The notes under the pieces were generated by a model, which searched no databases, had not been told where the DNA came from, and saw only the letters and a list, made by a program, of their open reading frames with translations. A stretch of DNA of 64,000 nt, from NCBI GenBank assembly GCA_038040245.1, contig JBBPIU010000002.1, forward strand, positions 1 through 64,000, in the 5' to 3' direction. This stretch comes from RBG-16-66-20 sp038040245. GTDB lineage: Bacteria; Pseudomonadota; Gammaproteobacteria; Burkholderiales; SG8-39. Positions 1 to 6,597 of the stretch are shown in pieces (position 1 is the stretch's first letter; every line of letters starts with the position of its first letter). Made by a program: the position numbers and the translations under genes.

Positions 1-16
1 AGCCGGGGCGTTTTCA

Positions 17-55
17 GCCCCCGGTTTAGTTCCCCTTTTCCGGGGGCTTTTTATT
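17..55 (+). terminator. Rho-independent terminator, interrupted downstream by a transposon
   Basis: An 8-bp perfect stem (17-24 pairing with 40-47, GCCCCCGG/CCGGGGGC) with a 15-nt loop is followed by TTTTTATT. It would terminate a plus-strand gene left of the window. The T-tract is also the left copy of the transposon target duplication, so the terminator was left intact while the engB side was pushed about 3.2 kb away. Confidence 0.75.
48..55. repeat. Left target-site duplication of the IS1595-type transposon
   Basis: TTTTTATT directly abuts the left inverted repeat. The identical 8 bases abut the right inverted repeat at 3212-3219. Eight base pairs is the duplication length known for the IS1595 family. 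Confidence 0.85.
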
Positions 56-82
56 GGCGATATTAGACTTGCCGTACCCAAG
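56..82 (+). repeat. Left terminal inverted repeat
   Basis: GGCGATAT, five variable bases (TAGAC), then TTGCCGTACCCAAG. The reverse complement of 3185-3211 has the same outer 8 and inner 14 bases, with GGGAG in the middle. At least 24 of 27 positions match. The stop codon of the first passenger gene lies three bases inside this repeat. Confidence 0.85.
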
Positions 83-85
83 GGT

Positions 86-268
86 TCAGAGGCCGGTAAC
101 GCAATTGATCTTGGCATCTTTGCGCCCTACTCCTACTCCGCAAAGGGCTATATCCCCAGTTCTGGTATCTACGCGCCAGACGCTAGTGCCATCTACGGCG
201 ATCTGGAATCTCCCGTTATCACAGCCTGTCAGCAGCACTACAAGCAATCCCGCGAGTAGCAATTTCAT
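86..268 (-). CDS. Small lipoprotein, transposon passenger
   Basis: This 60-residue protein begins MKLLLAGLLVVLLTGCDNG, a classic type II signal with lipobox LTGC, so Cys16 should be lipidated. The start at 268 is preceded by a GGGGGA Shine-Dalgarno; an in-frame upstream start at 310 would spoil the signal peptide. The mature part is short, has two more cysteines and no recognisable domain. It lies just inside the left inverted repeat and downstream of the transposase and the 59-residue ORF in the same orientation, so it is probably co-transcribed. Function unknown; entry exclusion or a surface role would be pure speculation. Confidence 0.65.
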   Translation of the reverse strand: MKLLLAGLLVVLLTGCDNGRFQIAVDGTSVWRVDTRTGDIALCGVGVGRKDAKINCVTGL

Positions 269-296
269 AGTTCCCCCATTTAGTCTGGCCATAGGT

Positions 297-476
297 CTAG
301 CTGCTCCCACGGGGCTTCTTTGGCTTCAGAAGCGCGTCCATGGCCTTCTGGAAATCCGCGCCGCTTTCGTCCACCCCAAGGGCCTTCGCGGACTCGATAA
401 ACCGCTTGGACTGCGCCGGGTTGTCCGGGCTGCCCTTTGGCTTTCGCTTTTTTCCTTTTCCGGTGCTGGTACTCAT
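297..476 (-). CDS. 59-residue basic protein translationally coupled to the transposase
   Basis: The ATG at 476 overlaps the transposase stop in an ATGA arrangement, so translation is very likely coupled. The product starts MSTSTGKGKKRKPKGSPDNP, a lysine-rich and probably disordered N-terminus, followed by a short helical segment (QSKRFIESAKALG, DFQKAMDALL) and a basic end KPKKPRGSS. I believe similar small ORFs occur downstream of other ISXO2-type transposases, but this is from memory and was not searched. It may bind DNA or the transposase; that is inference from its charge and coupling only. Confidence 0.65.
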   Translation of the reverse strand: MSTSTGKGKKRKPKGSPDNPAQSKRFIESAKALGVDESGADFQKAMDALLKPKKPRGSS

Positions 477-1408
477 TGAGCAGTCGTTTCGTAGGTTAGC
501 CGCTTGCCAACAACGCCCTTAAGCAGCAGGTCCGCCCGCTGCGCGTCGTTGACGCCATTAGCCACGCGATTGTTGTACCGGAAGTCGAATTCCGCAAGGT
601 AGCGGTGAAGGTGGTTATGGGCGCAGTGCTGATAGACGCCCTTCATGCCGCGCTTGAACACGCTGAAGAATCCTTCAATGGTGTTGGTGTGTTTGTTCGG
701 GTTCTTCTTGGAAACGTACTCGCCAATCTGGTGCTTCACGATGCCGTGGGCTGAGACGTAGGGAACCATCGCTTTGTAGAGCGGGTGGTCATCGGTCATT
801 AGCTGCGCTTCGCGGGCGATGTTGGCGCGCAGGATCGGCATGATGGTGCTGTGCCGAACGTTGTCCACGACGAAGCTACGGGCCTGCCCGGACTCACGAT
901 CCACTAGGGAAAGCACCTTGTTCTTGTGATGGTAGCCACGGCCCCGCTTCATGCCCTTGGGCTTGATGCTGTGGTCGTGTCCGATATAAGTCTCGTCCGC
1001 TTCGACCACGCCACCATCCACGCCGAACGGGGCTAGCATGCCTTCGCGCATTGCTTCCCGAATCCGGTGCGACATAAACCAAGCCGACTTGAGCGAGATT
1101 CCAAGCGAGCGGTGAAGCTGGTTGCTGCTCATGCCCTTCTTGCTGCTCGCAACGAGAAAGATTGCTTGAAGCCACACGTTCAGCCGGATGTGGCTGGCTT
1201 CGAAGATGGTGCCGACAGTCACCCGGAACGGCTTGCGGCAGTCGCGGCACTTGTAGACGCCTAGGCGGGTGCTGTTCCCCTTCATCTTGTAGCTGTTTCC
1301 GATCACCCCGCACTTGGGGCAGATCGCGCCTTGGGGCCAGAGGCGGGCCTCCACGAACTCGTAGGCGGCGGCTTCATTGTGGAGGTACGGGGCGGAGAGG
1401 ATGGACAT
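473..1408 (-). CDS. IS1595/ISXO2-family transposase
   Basis: This 311-residue DDE-type transposase catalyses insertion of the element. The N-terminal zinc ribbon has C30-x2-C33 and C54-x2-C57. The catalytic core shows D138 in VEADETYIG, D206 in LMTDDHPLY and N242/E245 in HTNTIEGFF, the usual acidic residues of the ISXO2-like domain. I chose the start at 1408 (MSILSAPYL) because GGAGCC precedes it by six bases; an upstream in-frame start at 1459 would overlap the promoter. Length is normal for the family and there is no frameshift, so the enzyme is probably active. Transcription comes from a consensus-like promoter overlapped by an inverted repeat shared with the divergent regulator region. 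Confidence 0.92.
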   Translation of the reverse strand: MSILSAPYLHNEAAAYEFVEARLWPQGAICPKCGVIGNSYKMKGNSTRLGVYKCRDCRKPFRVTVGTIFEASHIRLNVWLQAIFLVASSKKGMSSNQLHRSLGISLKSAWFMSHRIREAMREGMLAPFGVDGGVVEADETYIGHDHSIKPKGMKRGRGYHHKNKVLSLVDRESGQARSFVVDNVRHSTIMPILRANIAREAQLMTDDHPLYKAMVPYVSAHGIVKHQIGEYVSKKNPNKHTNTIEGFFSVFKRGMKGVYQHCAHNHLHRYLAEFDFRYNNRVANGVNDAQRADLLLKGVVGKRLTYETTAQ

Positions 1409-1422
1409 TGGGCTGGCTCCGG

Positions 1423-1459
1423 TTAACGAAATTATCGTTAATTCAGGACTTGATGTCAA
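1423..1459 (-). promoter_or_regulatory. Transposase promoter with operator over the -10
   Basis: Read on the minus strand: -35 TTGACA (1459-1454), a 17-bp spacer, then -10 GATAAT (1436-1431). The perfect 7-bp inverted repeat TTAACGA/TCGTTAA (1423-1429, 1435-1441) covers the -10. The predicted start lies near 1424 and the ATG at 1408. A repressor bound here would block transposase synthesis. Confidence 0.7.
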
Positions 1460-1485
1460 CCATTTTTTCGTTTAAGATAACGAAA
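1450..1485 (+). promoter_or_regulatory. Promoter of the HTH regulator with operator over the -10
   Basis: -35 TTGATG (1450-1455), 17-bp spacer, -10 TAAGAT (1473-1478). A perfect inverted repeat TTTCGTT/AACGAAA (1466-1472, 1479-1485) frames the -10 exactly. Its -35 overlaps the -35 of the divergent transposase promoter. The layout predicts autoregulation by the regulator at 1506. Confidence 0.65.
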
Positions 1486-1505
1486 CTGCTGCAAAGGAGC
1501 ACCCC

Positions 1506-2660
1506 GTGAACGCACGCCAGATCATTGAGAAATTCGGGGGCCAAACGGCCCTTGCCCATGCGCTCGGAACCCGGCAGAGCACCGTTTCCTACTGGGCAAA
1601 GACCGGCGCGGTGCCGGTCAAGTGGCAGACCCAGGTTGTCGATGCGGCGAAGGCGCAAGGCATCGTGTTGACCACGTCGGATTTCGTTGTTCCTACGGTT
1701 AGTTCTCTGCCCGCCAGCATGAAAACTACCAAAAACAACGAGTTGGTGCCGATTCAGCCCTCCCAACTCGCCACCCCCCGCACCCAAGGCAGATTGGACC
1801 TTGGGATTGACCGCGCAATCGAGGTCGATGGCGTGGGGATGGGCGTTCTCACGGATGGCACCGCATTCCTCACGGGGCGCGGTCTGGCGCGCCTCTGCGG
1901 CGTTGCTCACCGCAATATTCAGGACATCTCTACGGAATTTCAGGCACCTGAAGCTTTCCCTCGCGTCGCTCGCATCCGCGAAATCATGCAATCGCACGGT
2001 GGCAGCTCGCTTGAACAACCGTACATCGCCATTCAACAGCGCAGCGGCACGTTTAACGCATATCCGGATTCTGTGTGCATCGCGATCTTGGAGTACTACG
2101 CCTTTGAGGCGACCCCGACGCGCCCCGACGCCATCAAGAACTATCGCCTCCTCGCGGGAAAGGCGCTCCGCGATTTCATCTACACGCAGGTTGGCTACGA
2201 CCCCAACAAGAACGTCCCGCAAACGTGGAAGAATTTTCACGACCGCGTTTCCCTCACCTACAACTCGGTGCCTAAAGGGTACTTCGGCATCTTCAAAGAA
2301 ATTGCCGACATGATCGTTACGCTCGGGCAGGCCGGGTTGCACATTGACAACACCTTTGTGCCCGACATTAGCGTCGGAATCGCGTGGTCTAAGCACTGGG
2401 ACAGCGCCAAGTTGGCCGAGACGTTTGGCGAGCGGCAGAAGTATCAGCACAACTACCCTGACTATTTTCCGCAATCAGAATCAAATCCGCAGGAACCTTG
2501 GTGCTATCCCGAAGCGGCGCTAGGAGAATTTCGCCGCTGGTTCCGCGAAAGCTACATTGGAGAGGGAAAGTTCCAGAAGTACATCGAGGGCAAGGTGAAA
2601 TTGAACCAATTGCCTGTTTCCTTCGCGCAATTGGCGATCTCAGCCTACGTGAAGGATTAG
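1506..2660 (+). CDS. HTH protein with a long C-terminal domain, transposon regulator candidate
   Basis: The 384-residue product starts at GTG 1506, eight bases or fewer after AAAGGAG (1493-1499). Residues 1-52 form a Cro/YdaS-like HTH (IIEKFGGQTALAHALG, then TRQSTVSYWAKTG). A linker follows, then from about residue 98 a second large domain that begins DRAIEVDGVGMGVLTDGTAF and looks like phage antirepressor-type proteins; motifs such as FHDRVSLTYNSVPKGYFGIF and FVPDISVGIAWSKHW recur, as far as I remember, in uncharacterised proteins. I do not know the function of that domain. Position and operators suggest that it represses itself and the transposase. Confidence 0.7.
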   Translation: MNARQIIEKFGGQTALAHALGTRQSTVSYWAKTGAVPVKWQTQVVDAAKAQGIVLTTSDFVVPTVSSLPASMKTTKNNELVPIQPSQLATPRTQGRLDLGIDRAIEVDGVGMGVLTDGTAFLTGRGLARLCGVAHRNIQDISTEFQAPEAFPRVARIREIMQSHGGSSLEQPYIAIQQRSGTFNAYPDSVCIAILEYYAFEATPTRPDAIKNYRLLAGKALRDFIYTQVGYDPNKNVPQTWKNFHDRVSLTYNSVPKGYFGIFKEIADMIVTLGQAGLHIDNTFVPDISVGIAWSKHWDSAKLAETFGERQKYQHNYPDYFPQSESNPQEPWCYPEAALGEFRRWFRESYIGEGKFQKYIEGKVKLNQLPVSFAQLAISAYVKD

Positions 2661-2680
2661 AACTGCGCAGTACGTGGGAA

Positions 2681-2725
2681 CGGGTGGTGTAGGTAGTACC
2701 CGGTCGCTCCGGCCTACACCACCCG
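2681..2725. repeat. Perfect 13-bp inverted repeat, strong hairpin
   Basis: CGGGTGGTGTAGG (2681-2693) pairs with CCTACACCACCCG (2713-2725) around a 19-nt loop. No T-tract follows, so it is not a canonical intrinsic terminator. It lies between two passenger genes and could be an attenuator, an RNA structure or a protein-binding site. Confidence 0.7.
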
Positions 2726-2767
2726 CCACGATTTGATAGTACGCTAGCCATGGGGAGGGGATGAACC

Positions 2768-3118
2768 ATGGCGATGACGCCCGACGAAGCGGGATATGTA
2801 CAGGCACTTGAGGCGAAGGTACTTGAGCTTGAGGCGCAGATAGCCAATCTTGAGGTTGAGATAAAGCGCCTTCGTCAGGAAAAGGGCCTTCCCTCGGGTG
2901 TACGCGAGGGCCTGACGTTCGACAATCGAACGGGCACGCACGTAGATGGCTCTAAGAAGCATTTCTGTACCGTCTGCTTGAATCAAGACAAGCGGTGGGA
3001 ACTGCGCGTAGAACCGCACGGTTTCCGCTGCATGATCTGCAAGAAGTACTACCCGGACCCGGACAGGCCAGAACGCTACGACGGTGGCGGTGATTCGGAC
3101 TCTTGGTTGGCCCGCTAG
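2768..3118 (+). CDS. Coiled-coil/zinc-ribbon small protein, transposon passenger
   Basis: This 116-residue soluble protein has a heptad-rich coiled coil at residues 10-40 (LEAKVLELEAQIANLEVEIK), then a zinc ribbon with C67-x2-C70 and C88-x2-C91. The start ATG at 2768 follows a GGGAGGGG Shine-Dalgarno (2755-2761 region). The layout resembles small bacterial and phage proteins with a dimerising helix and a treble-clef-like end, but I cannot name a family. It is the last gene before the right inverted repeat, oriented with the HTH regulator. Confidence 0.65.
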   Translation: MAMTPDEAGYVQALEAKVLELEAQIANLEVEIKRLRQEKGLPSGVREGLTFDNRTGTHVDGSKKHFCTVCLNQDKRWELRVEPHGFRCMICKKYYPDPDRPERYDGGGDSDSWLAR

Positions 3119-3184
3119 CGATGAACAGAACGGGGCTACTCATCCCGCCCCTTCCCGCTTCGTCCCGGATAGCCCCGCTTCTGG

Positions 3185-3211
3185 CTTGGGTACGGCAACT
3201 CCCATATCGCC
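3185..3211 (-). repeat. Right terminal inverted repeat
   Basis: CTTGGGTACGGCAA, CTCCC, ATATCGCC: the inverse complement of the left repeat except for three bases in the middle pentamer. It is followed at once by the target duplication. Confidence 0.85.
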
Positions 3212-3219
3212 TTTTTATT
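3212..3219. repeat. Right target-site duplication
   Basis: TTTTTATT, identical to 48-55. On the minus strand it contains the TAA stop codon of engB (3217-3215), so the duplication rebuilt the gene end. Confidence 0.85.
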
Positions 3220-3910
3220 CCGGCTCCGGGACCCCGGTTTCCTCCCGCCTGGTTTCGTCCCGCCGGTCCCGGAGCCAGCCCTCCAGCAGAGCGCGCGCCT
3301 CGATCACACCCTCGGCGCTTTTGCTCGAGAACAGCATCACTTCGGATGTCATGGCTGCGTTGTCGAGCGCCGTCCGGGTACTGGCCAGCGTTGTCGCACG
3401 CTCGGCCCGCGACAGCTTGTCCGATTTCGACAGCAGCACCAGGCGCGAGGCTTGGACCGGTCGCAGCCATTCCAGAAAATGGCGGTCGTTGGCCGTGAGC
3501 GGATGGCGCGCGTCCATCAGCACCACCACGGCGCCAAGGCTGCGGCGCCCGGTCAGGTAGCCGCCGATCAGGGCATCCCAGCTGGCGCGCAGGGACTGCG
3601 GGGCGGTGGCATAGCCGTACCCCGGGAGGTCCGCCAGCCGGGCCCGCTCGCCGAGGTCATAGAAATTGATCGTCTGGGTACGGCCGGGGGTTTTGCTGAA
3701 AAAGGCCAGTCGTTTGCGGCTGGCAAGGGCGTTGATCGCGCTTGATTTGCCGACGTTCGAGCGTCCCGCGAAGGCGAGTTCGGGCCCGGCCTCGGGCGGG
3801 AAATCCTGGGGCTTGGCGGCCGAGGTGAGGAAACGCGCTTGCAGGAATGCGGACAAGGGACCGATGGTATGCCGAAACACGGAAATTCTAATAAAATCGC
3901 GGCTTTCCAC
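3215..3910 (-). CDS. engB: Ribosome biogenesis GTP-binding protein YsxC/EngB
   Basis: EngB is a cytoplasmic GTPase needed for late assembly of the large ribosomal subunit. Motifs counted from the 3910 start: G1 GRSNVGKS at 49-56, a threonine-rich switch (RTQT, 77-80), G3 DLPG at 94-97, G4 SKSD at 161-164 (usually TKxD), G5 FSSKS at 194-198. The product is 231 residues from GTG 3910, or 221 from the in-frame GTG at 3880; neither has a clear Shine-Dalgarno, and the shorter form is closer to the usual family length. Its stop codon lies in the transposon target duplication but the reading frame is unharmed. Divergent from cytochrome c4, as in many betaproteobacteria. Confidence 0.93.
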   Translation of the reverse strand: MESRDFIRISVFRHTIGPLSAFLQARFLTSAAKPQDFPPEAGPELAFAGRSNVGKSSAINALASRKRLAFFSKTPGRTQTINFYDLGERARLADLPGYGYATAPQSLRASWDALIGGYLTGRRSLGAVVVLMDARHPLTANDRHFLEWLRPVQASRLVLLSKSDKLSRAERATTLASTRTALDNAAMTSEVMLFSSKSAEGVIEARALLEGWLRDRRDETRREETGVPEPE

Positions 3911-3933
3911 GGCAACATTCAGGGAGCTGCCGC

Positions 3934-4572
3934 ATGATTCGACAGTTGGCGTACGCCGCCAGCGCCGCCGCGTTGTTGTGGGTTGGATCGGCTGCGGCCC
4001 AAGCCCCCGCCAAGCCCGATGCCGCCAAGGGCCAGGGTATCGCCTCCCAGGTTTGCGCCGCCTGCCATGCCGCCGACGGCAACAGCCCTGCGGCCGCGAA
4101 CCCCAAGCTCGCGGGTCAGTTCTACGACTACCTGCACAAGCAGCTCGTCAATTTCAAGCCGCAGGCCGGCAACAAGGTGGCGCGCGACAACGCGGTGATG
4201 GCGGCCATGGTGGCGAATCTTTCGGCAGCCGACATGCAGAACGTCGCGGCCTACTACGCCTCGCAGAAGCTCAAGCCCGCGGCGGCGAAGGACAAGGAAC
4301 TCGCCGCGCTGGGGCAGAAAATCTTTCGCGGTGGCAATGCCGCCACCGGGGTGGCGGCCTGTGCCGGCTGCCACGGGCCCTCCGGCGCGGGCATCCCCGC
4401 GCAGTACCCGCGCATTTCCGGACAGTTCGCCGAATACGTCGAAGCGCAGCTGAAAGCGTTCCGCGCGGGCACGCGCGCAAACGATCCGAACGGCATGATG
4501 CGCGGCGTCGCGGTGCGCATGAGCGACCGGGAGATCCAGGCGGTTGCAGAGTATGTCGCCGGCCTGCGCTGA
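3934..4572 (+). CDS. Diheme cytochrome c4
   Basis: This 212-residue periplasmic electron carrier has a Sec signal (cleavage after about residue 22, SAAAQ) and two homologous monoheme domains with CAACH at 41-45 and CAGCH at 143-147. Cytochrome c4 passes electrons from the bc1 complex to terminal oxidases. The ATG is preceded by AGGGAG (3921-3926), and a weak -10-like TAAAAT lies at 3892-3897. It is followed by cytochrome c' and a second diheme protein, so this is a cytochrome cluster. Length and domain duplication fit the family. Confidence 0.92.
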   Translation: MIRQLAYAASAAALLWVGSAAAQAPAKPDAAKGQGIASQVCAACHAADGNSPAAANPKLAGQFYDYLHKQLVNFKPQAGNKVARDNAVMAAMVANLSAADMQNVAAYYASQKLKPAAAKDKELAALGQKIFRGGNAATGVAACAGCHGPSGAGIPAQYPRISGQFAEYVEAQLKAFRAGTRANDPNGMMRGVAVRMSDREIQAVAEYVAGLR

Positions 4573-4680
4573 CCCCTTTTGGGTGGCCGGAATAATCTGC
4601 CCGCGCGGGCTGTTAACTCAAAATGTAGCGGCTGTAGCTGCATGCATGAGCGCGTCCCTGCCAACTTCTAGGAGAATGGA

Positions 4681-5139
4681 ATGAAAAAGAGCTTCTTGGT
4701 GACTGGCGTGGTCCTCGCGCTGGGAGTGGGCATTGCGGCGAGCGCTATGGCGCAGGTGAAACCCGACGTCCTGGTGGCACAGCGCCAGGCCGCGATGAAG
4801 TTGCAGGGCAAATACTTCGGCCCGATCGGCGCCATGATGAAGGGCGCGGTTCCATACAACGCGGACATCGTTGCTCGCAACGCGACGTTCCTGGAGAACC
4901 TTTCGCGCATGGCTTGGGACGGCTTTGACCCGAGCACCTCGGGCGAAAAGAGCAAAGCCAAGCCCGAGATCTACAAGGACATGGCCAAGTTCAGGGCAGC
5001 GGCCGACACCTTCGAAGCCGAGGCGTCCAAGCTCGGTGCCGTTGCGCGCGCCAGGGACGAGGCGGGCGTGAGAGCCACGTTCGGCGGCGTCGCGAAGGCC
5101 TGCGGCAGTTGCCACGACGCCTTCCGCGAGAAGCAATAG
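4681..5139 (+). CDS. Cytochrome c'
   Basis: A 152-residue periplasmic protein: signal peptide to about residue 24 (ASAMAQ), a four-helix bundle, and a single C-terminal heme site CGSCH at 141-145 followed by DAFR, the classic cytochrome c' arrangement. Members of the family bind NO and are linked to nitrosative stress. AGGAGA lies just upstream of the ATG. It sits between cytochrome c4 and a diheme cytochrome, with the latter starting 38 bases downstream, consistent with an operon. Confidence 0.92.
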   Translation: MKKSFLVTGVVLALGVGIAASAMAQVKPDVLVAQRQAAMKLQGKYFGPIGAMMKGAVPYNADIVARNATFLENLSRMAWDGFDPSTSGEKSKAKPEIYKDMAKFRAAADTFEAEASKLGAVARARDEAGVRATFGGVAKACGSCHDAFREKQ

Positions 5140-5177
5140 CGCGTTCTCCGAACGTGCGCGCATCGGTGGGTACGCTG

Positions 5178-6038
5178 ATGCACGCATGGCGCTCCGTTGC
5201 GCTCGTCATGCTGCTTGCAGCGGTTCACGGCGGCGCCTCCGCACAGGGCGATGCGAAGCGCGGCGCGTACCTCGTTAAAGCGGGGGGCTGCGTCGGCTGC
5301 CACACGGAGGCGAAGAAGGATGCGACGCCCTATGCGGGCGGCCGCGCGCTGAAGACCCCGTTCGGAACGTTCTACGGACCGAACATCACGCCGCACGTGA
5401 GCGCGGGTGTGGGGCGCTGGAGCGAAGCGGATTTCGTGCGCGCCTTGCGTCTGGGCCTGCGGCCCGATGGCGCGCATTACTTTCCGGCGTTTCCGTATCC
5501 GTCGTTCACGCGCATCACCGATTCCGACCTGCGCGACTTGTGGGCATACCTGCGCACGCTGCCGCCGAGCGCGCGCCCCAACCAGGCCCACGACCTGCGA
5601 TTCCCGTTCGGCTGGCGCTTCCTCGTTGTGGCGTGGAAGTGGCTGTTCTTCTCGCCAGGAGCGTTTTTCGCTGACCCGAAGCGAACGCCGCTACTTGAGC
5701 GCGGCGCCTACCTCGTCGTGGCGCTCGGCCATTGCGGCGAATGCCATACCTCGCGCAACTTCCTCGGCGGGCCGAAGCGTGACCGGCCACTAGCAGGCGC
5801 GGCGAAGGGACCCGACGGCGATCGCATTCCGAACCTTACCCCGGCCAAGCTCAAGAAATGGAACGACGGCGAGTTGAAGAGTTTCCTTCAGACCGGGCTC
5901 ACGCCGGACGGCGACGTCGCCGCCGAAACGATGGGCGAGGTCATCCGCAACACCACCGGTGAACTGACGCCCGATGACCTTGCGGCGATGATCGCCTATC
6001 TGCGCTCGCTTCCCGCCATTGCCGACGAACCCGATTGA
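5178..6038 (+). CDS. Periplasmic diheme c-type cytochrome
   Basis: The 286-residue protein has a signal peptide (MHAWRSVALVMLLAAVHGG), CVGCH at 38-42 and CGECH at 186-190. A hydrophobic stretch (FLVVAWKWLFF, about 148-158) lies between the heme domains. The architecture matches the cytochrome subunits that accept electrons from membrane dehydrogenases, but no dehydrogenase gene is adjacent. I chose ATG 5178 because it starts the signal peptide; longer in-frame versions overlap the cytochrome c' gene. Shine-Dalgarno is weak. Partner unknown. Confidence 0.85.
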   Translation: MHAWRSVALVMLLAAVHGGASAQGDAKRGAYLVKAGGCVGCHTEAKKDATPYAGGRALKTPFGTFYGPNITPHVSAGVGRWSEADFVRALRLGLRPDGAHYFPAFPYPSFTRITDSDLRDLWAYLRTLPPSARPNQAHDLRFPFGWRFLVVAWKWLFFSPGAFFADPKRTPLLERGAYLVVALGHCGECHTSRNFLGGPKRDRPLAGAAKGPDGDRIPNLTPAKLKKWNDGELKSFLQTGLTPDGDVAAETMGEVIRNTTGELTPDDLAAMIAYLRSLPAIADEPD

Positions 6039-6057
6039 ACGTCCCCGCCACTGCTGA

Positions 6058-6089
6058 CGGAATATCGGGGCAGGTAGACTGTTATTCCG
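6058..6089. repeat. Inverted repeat directly before the sigma-factor start codon
   Basis: CGGAATA (6058-6064) and TATTCCG (6083-6089) form a perfect 7-bp inverted repeat that ends one base before the ATG at 6091. GGAAT resembles ECF-type -35 elements. No Shine-Dalgarno is visible for the sigma gene, so the repeat could serve as an operator or as RNA structure that controls translation. Confidence 0.5.
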
Positions 6090-6090
6090 A

Positions 6091-6594
6091 ATGAACGACG
6101 CCGAGAGCATTGTCGAGCTGATTCCGCGCCTGCGGCGTTACGCCCGCGCGCTCGCCGGTGACCGCGCGGCCGCCGACGACCTGGTGCAGGACACGCTCGA
6201 GCGCGCCTGGGCCAAGCTGCATCTCTACCGGCGCGGCACCGATCTCAGGGCGTGGCTGTTCACGGTTATGCACAACGTATACGTCAATCAGCGGCGGGCG
6301 GCGCGGCCCAGCATGCCGCTGGATGAAGAGATGCCCGAACTCGCGCAGCCGGCGCGCGAGACCGACACGCTGGTGCTGCGCGACCTGGATGCCGCCATCC
6401 GGCGCCTGCCGCCGGACCAGCGCGAAGTGCTGCTGCTGGTGGCGCTGGAAGAGATGAGCTACGCCGAGGCGGCGGGCAGCCTCGGGATCCCGATCGGCAC
6501 CGTGATGTCGCGCTTGGCGCGCGCGAGAGAGAAGCTGCGCGCGATGCTCTCCGGGCTGCCGCCGGGCGGCAAGCAACTGAAGATCGTGAAATGA
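6091..6594 (+). CDS. ECF-type RNA polymerase sigma factor
   Basis: A 167-residue sigma-70 family factor of the extracytoplasmic-function group. Region 2 spans about residues 8-75 (DRAAADDLVQDTLERAW is the -10 recognition core, then DLRAWLFTVMHNVYVNQRR). Region 4 spans about 105-155 (LPPDQREVLLLVALEEMSYAEA, with IPIGTVMSRLARAREKL as the HTH that reads -35). It is followed after three bases by a membrane protein of anti-sigma type, the usual regulatory pair. The three cytochrome genes upstream are candidate targets, which is inference. Confidence 0.92.
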   Translation: MNDAESIVELIPRLRRYARALAGDRAAADDLVQDTLERAWAKLHLYRRGTDLRAWLFTVMHNVYVNQRRAARPSMPLDEEMPELAQPARETDTLVLRDLDAAIRRLPPDQREVLLLVALEEMSYAEAAGSLGIPIGTVMSRLARAREKLRAMLSGLPPGGKQLKIVK

Positions 6595-6597
6595 GAA

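Larger units (their letters stand above)
56..3211. mobile_element. Complete IS1595-family transposon with passenger genes
   Basis: The element is delimited by imperfect 27-bp inverted repeats (56-82 and 3185-3211) and flanked by the 8-bp direct repeat TTTTTATT. Inside are an IS1595/ISXO2-type transposase and two small ORFs on the minus strand, and an HTH regulator plus a coiled-coil/zinc-ribbon protein on the plus strand. The interior is visibly less GC-rich than the host genes. All pieces needed for mobility appear intact, which suggests a recent insertion. IS1595 relatives with passenger genes are known; this particular cargo set is not one I recognise. Confidence 0.85.

Noticed and set aside
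4599..4610. 12-bp palindrome GCCCGCGCGGGC after cytochrome c4
   Set aside because: Short, no T-tract, GC-rich background; not enough for a terminator call.
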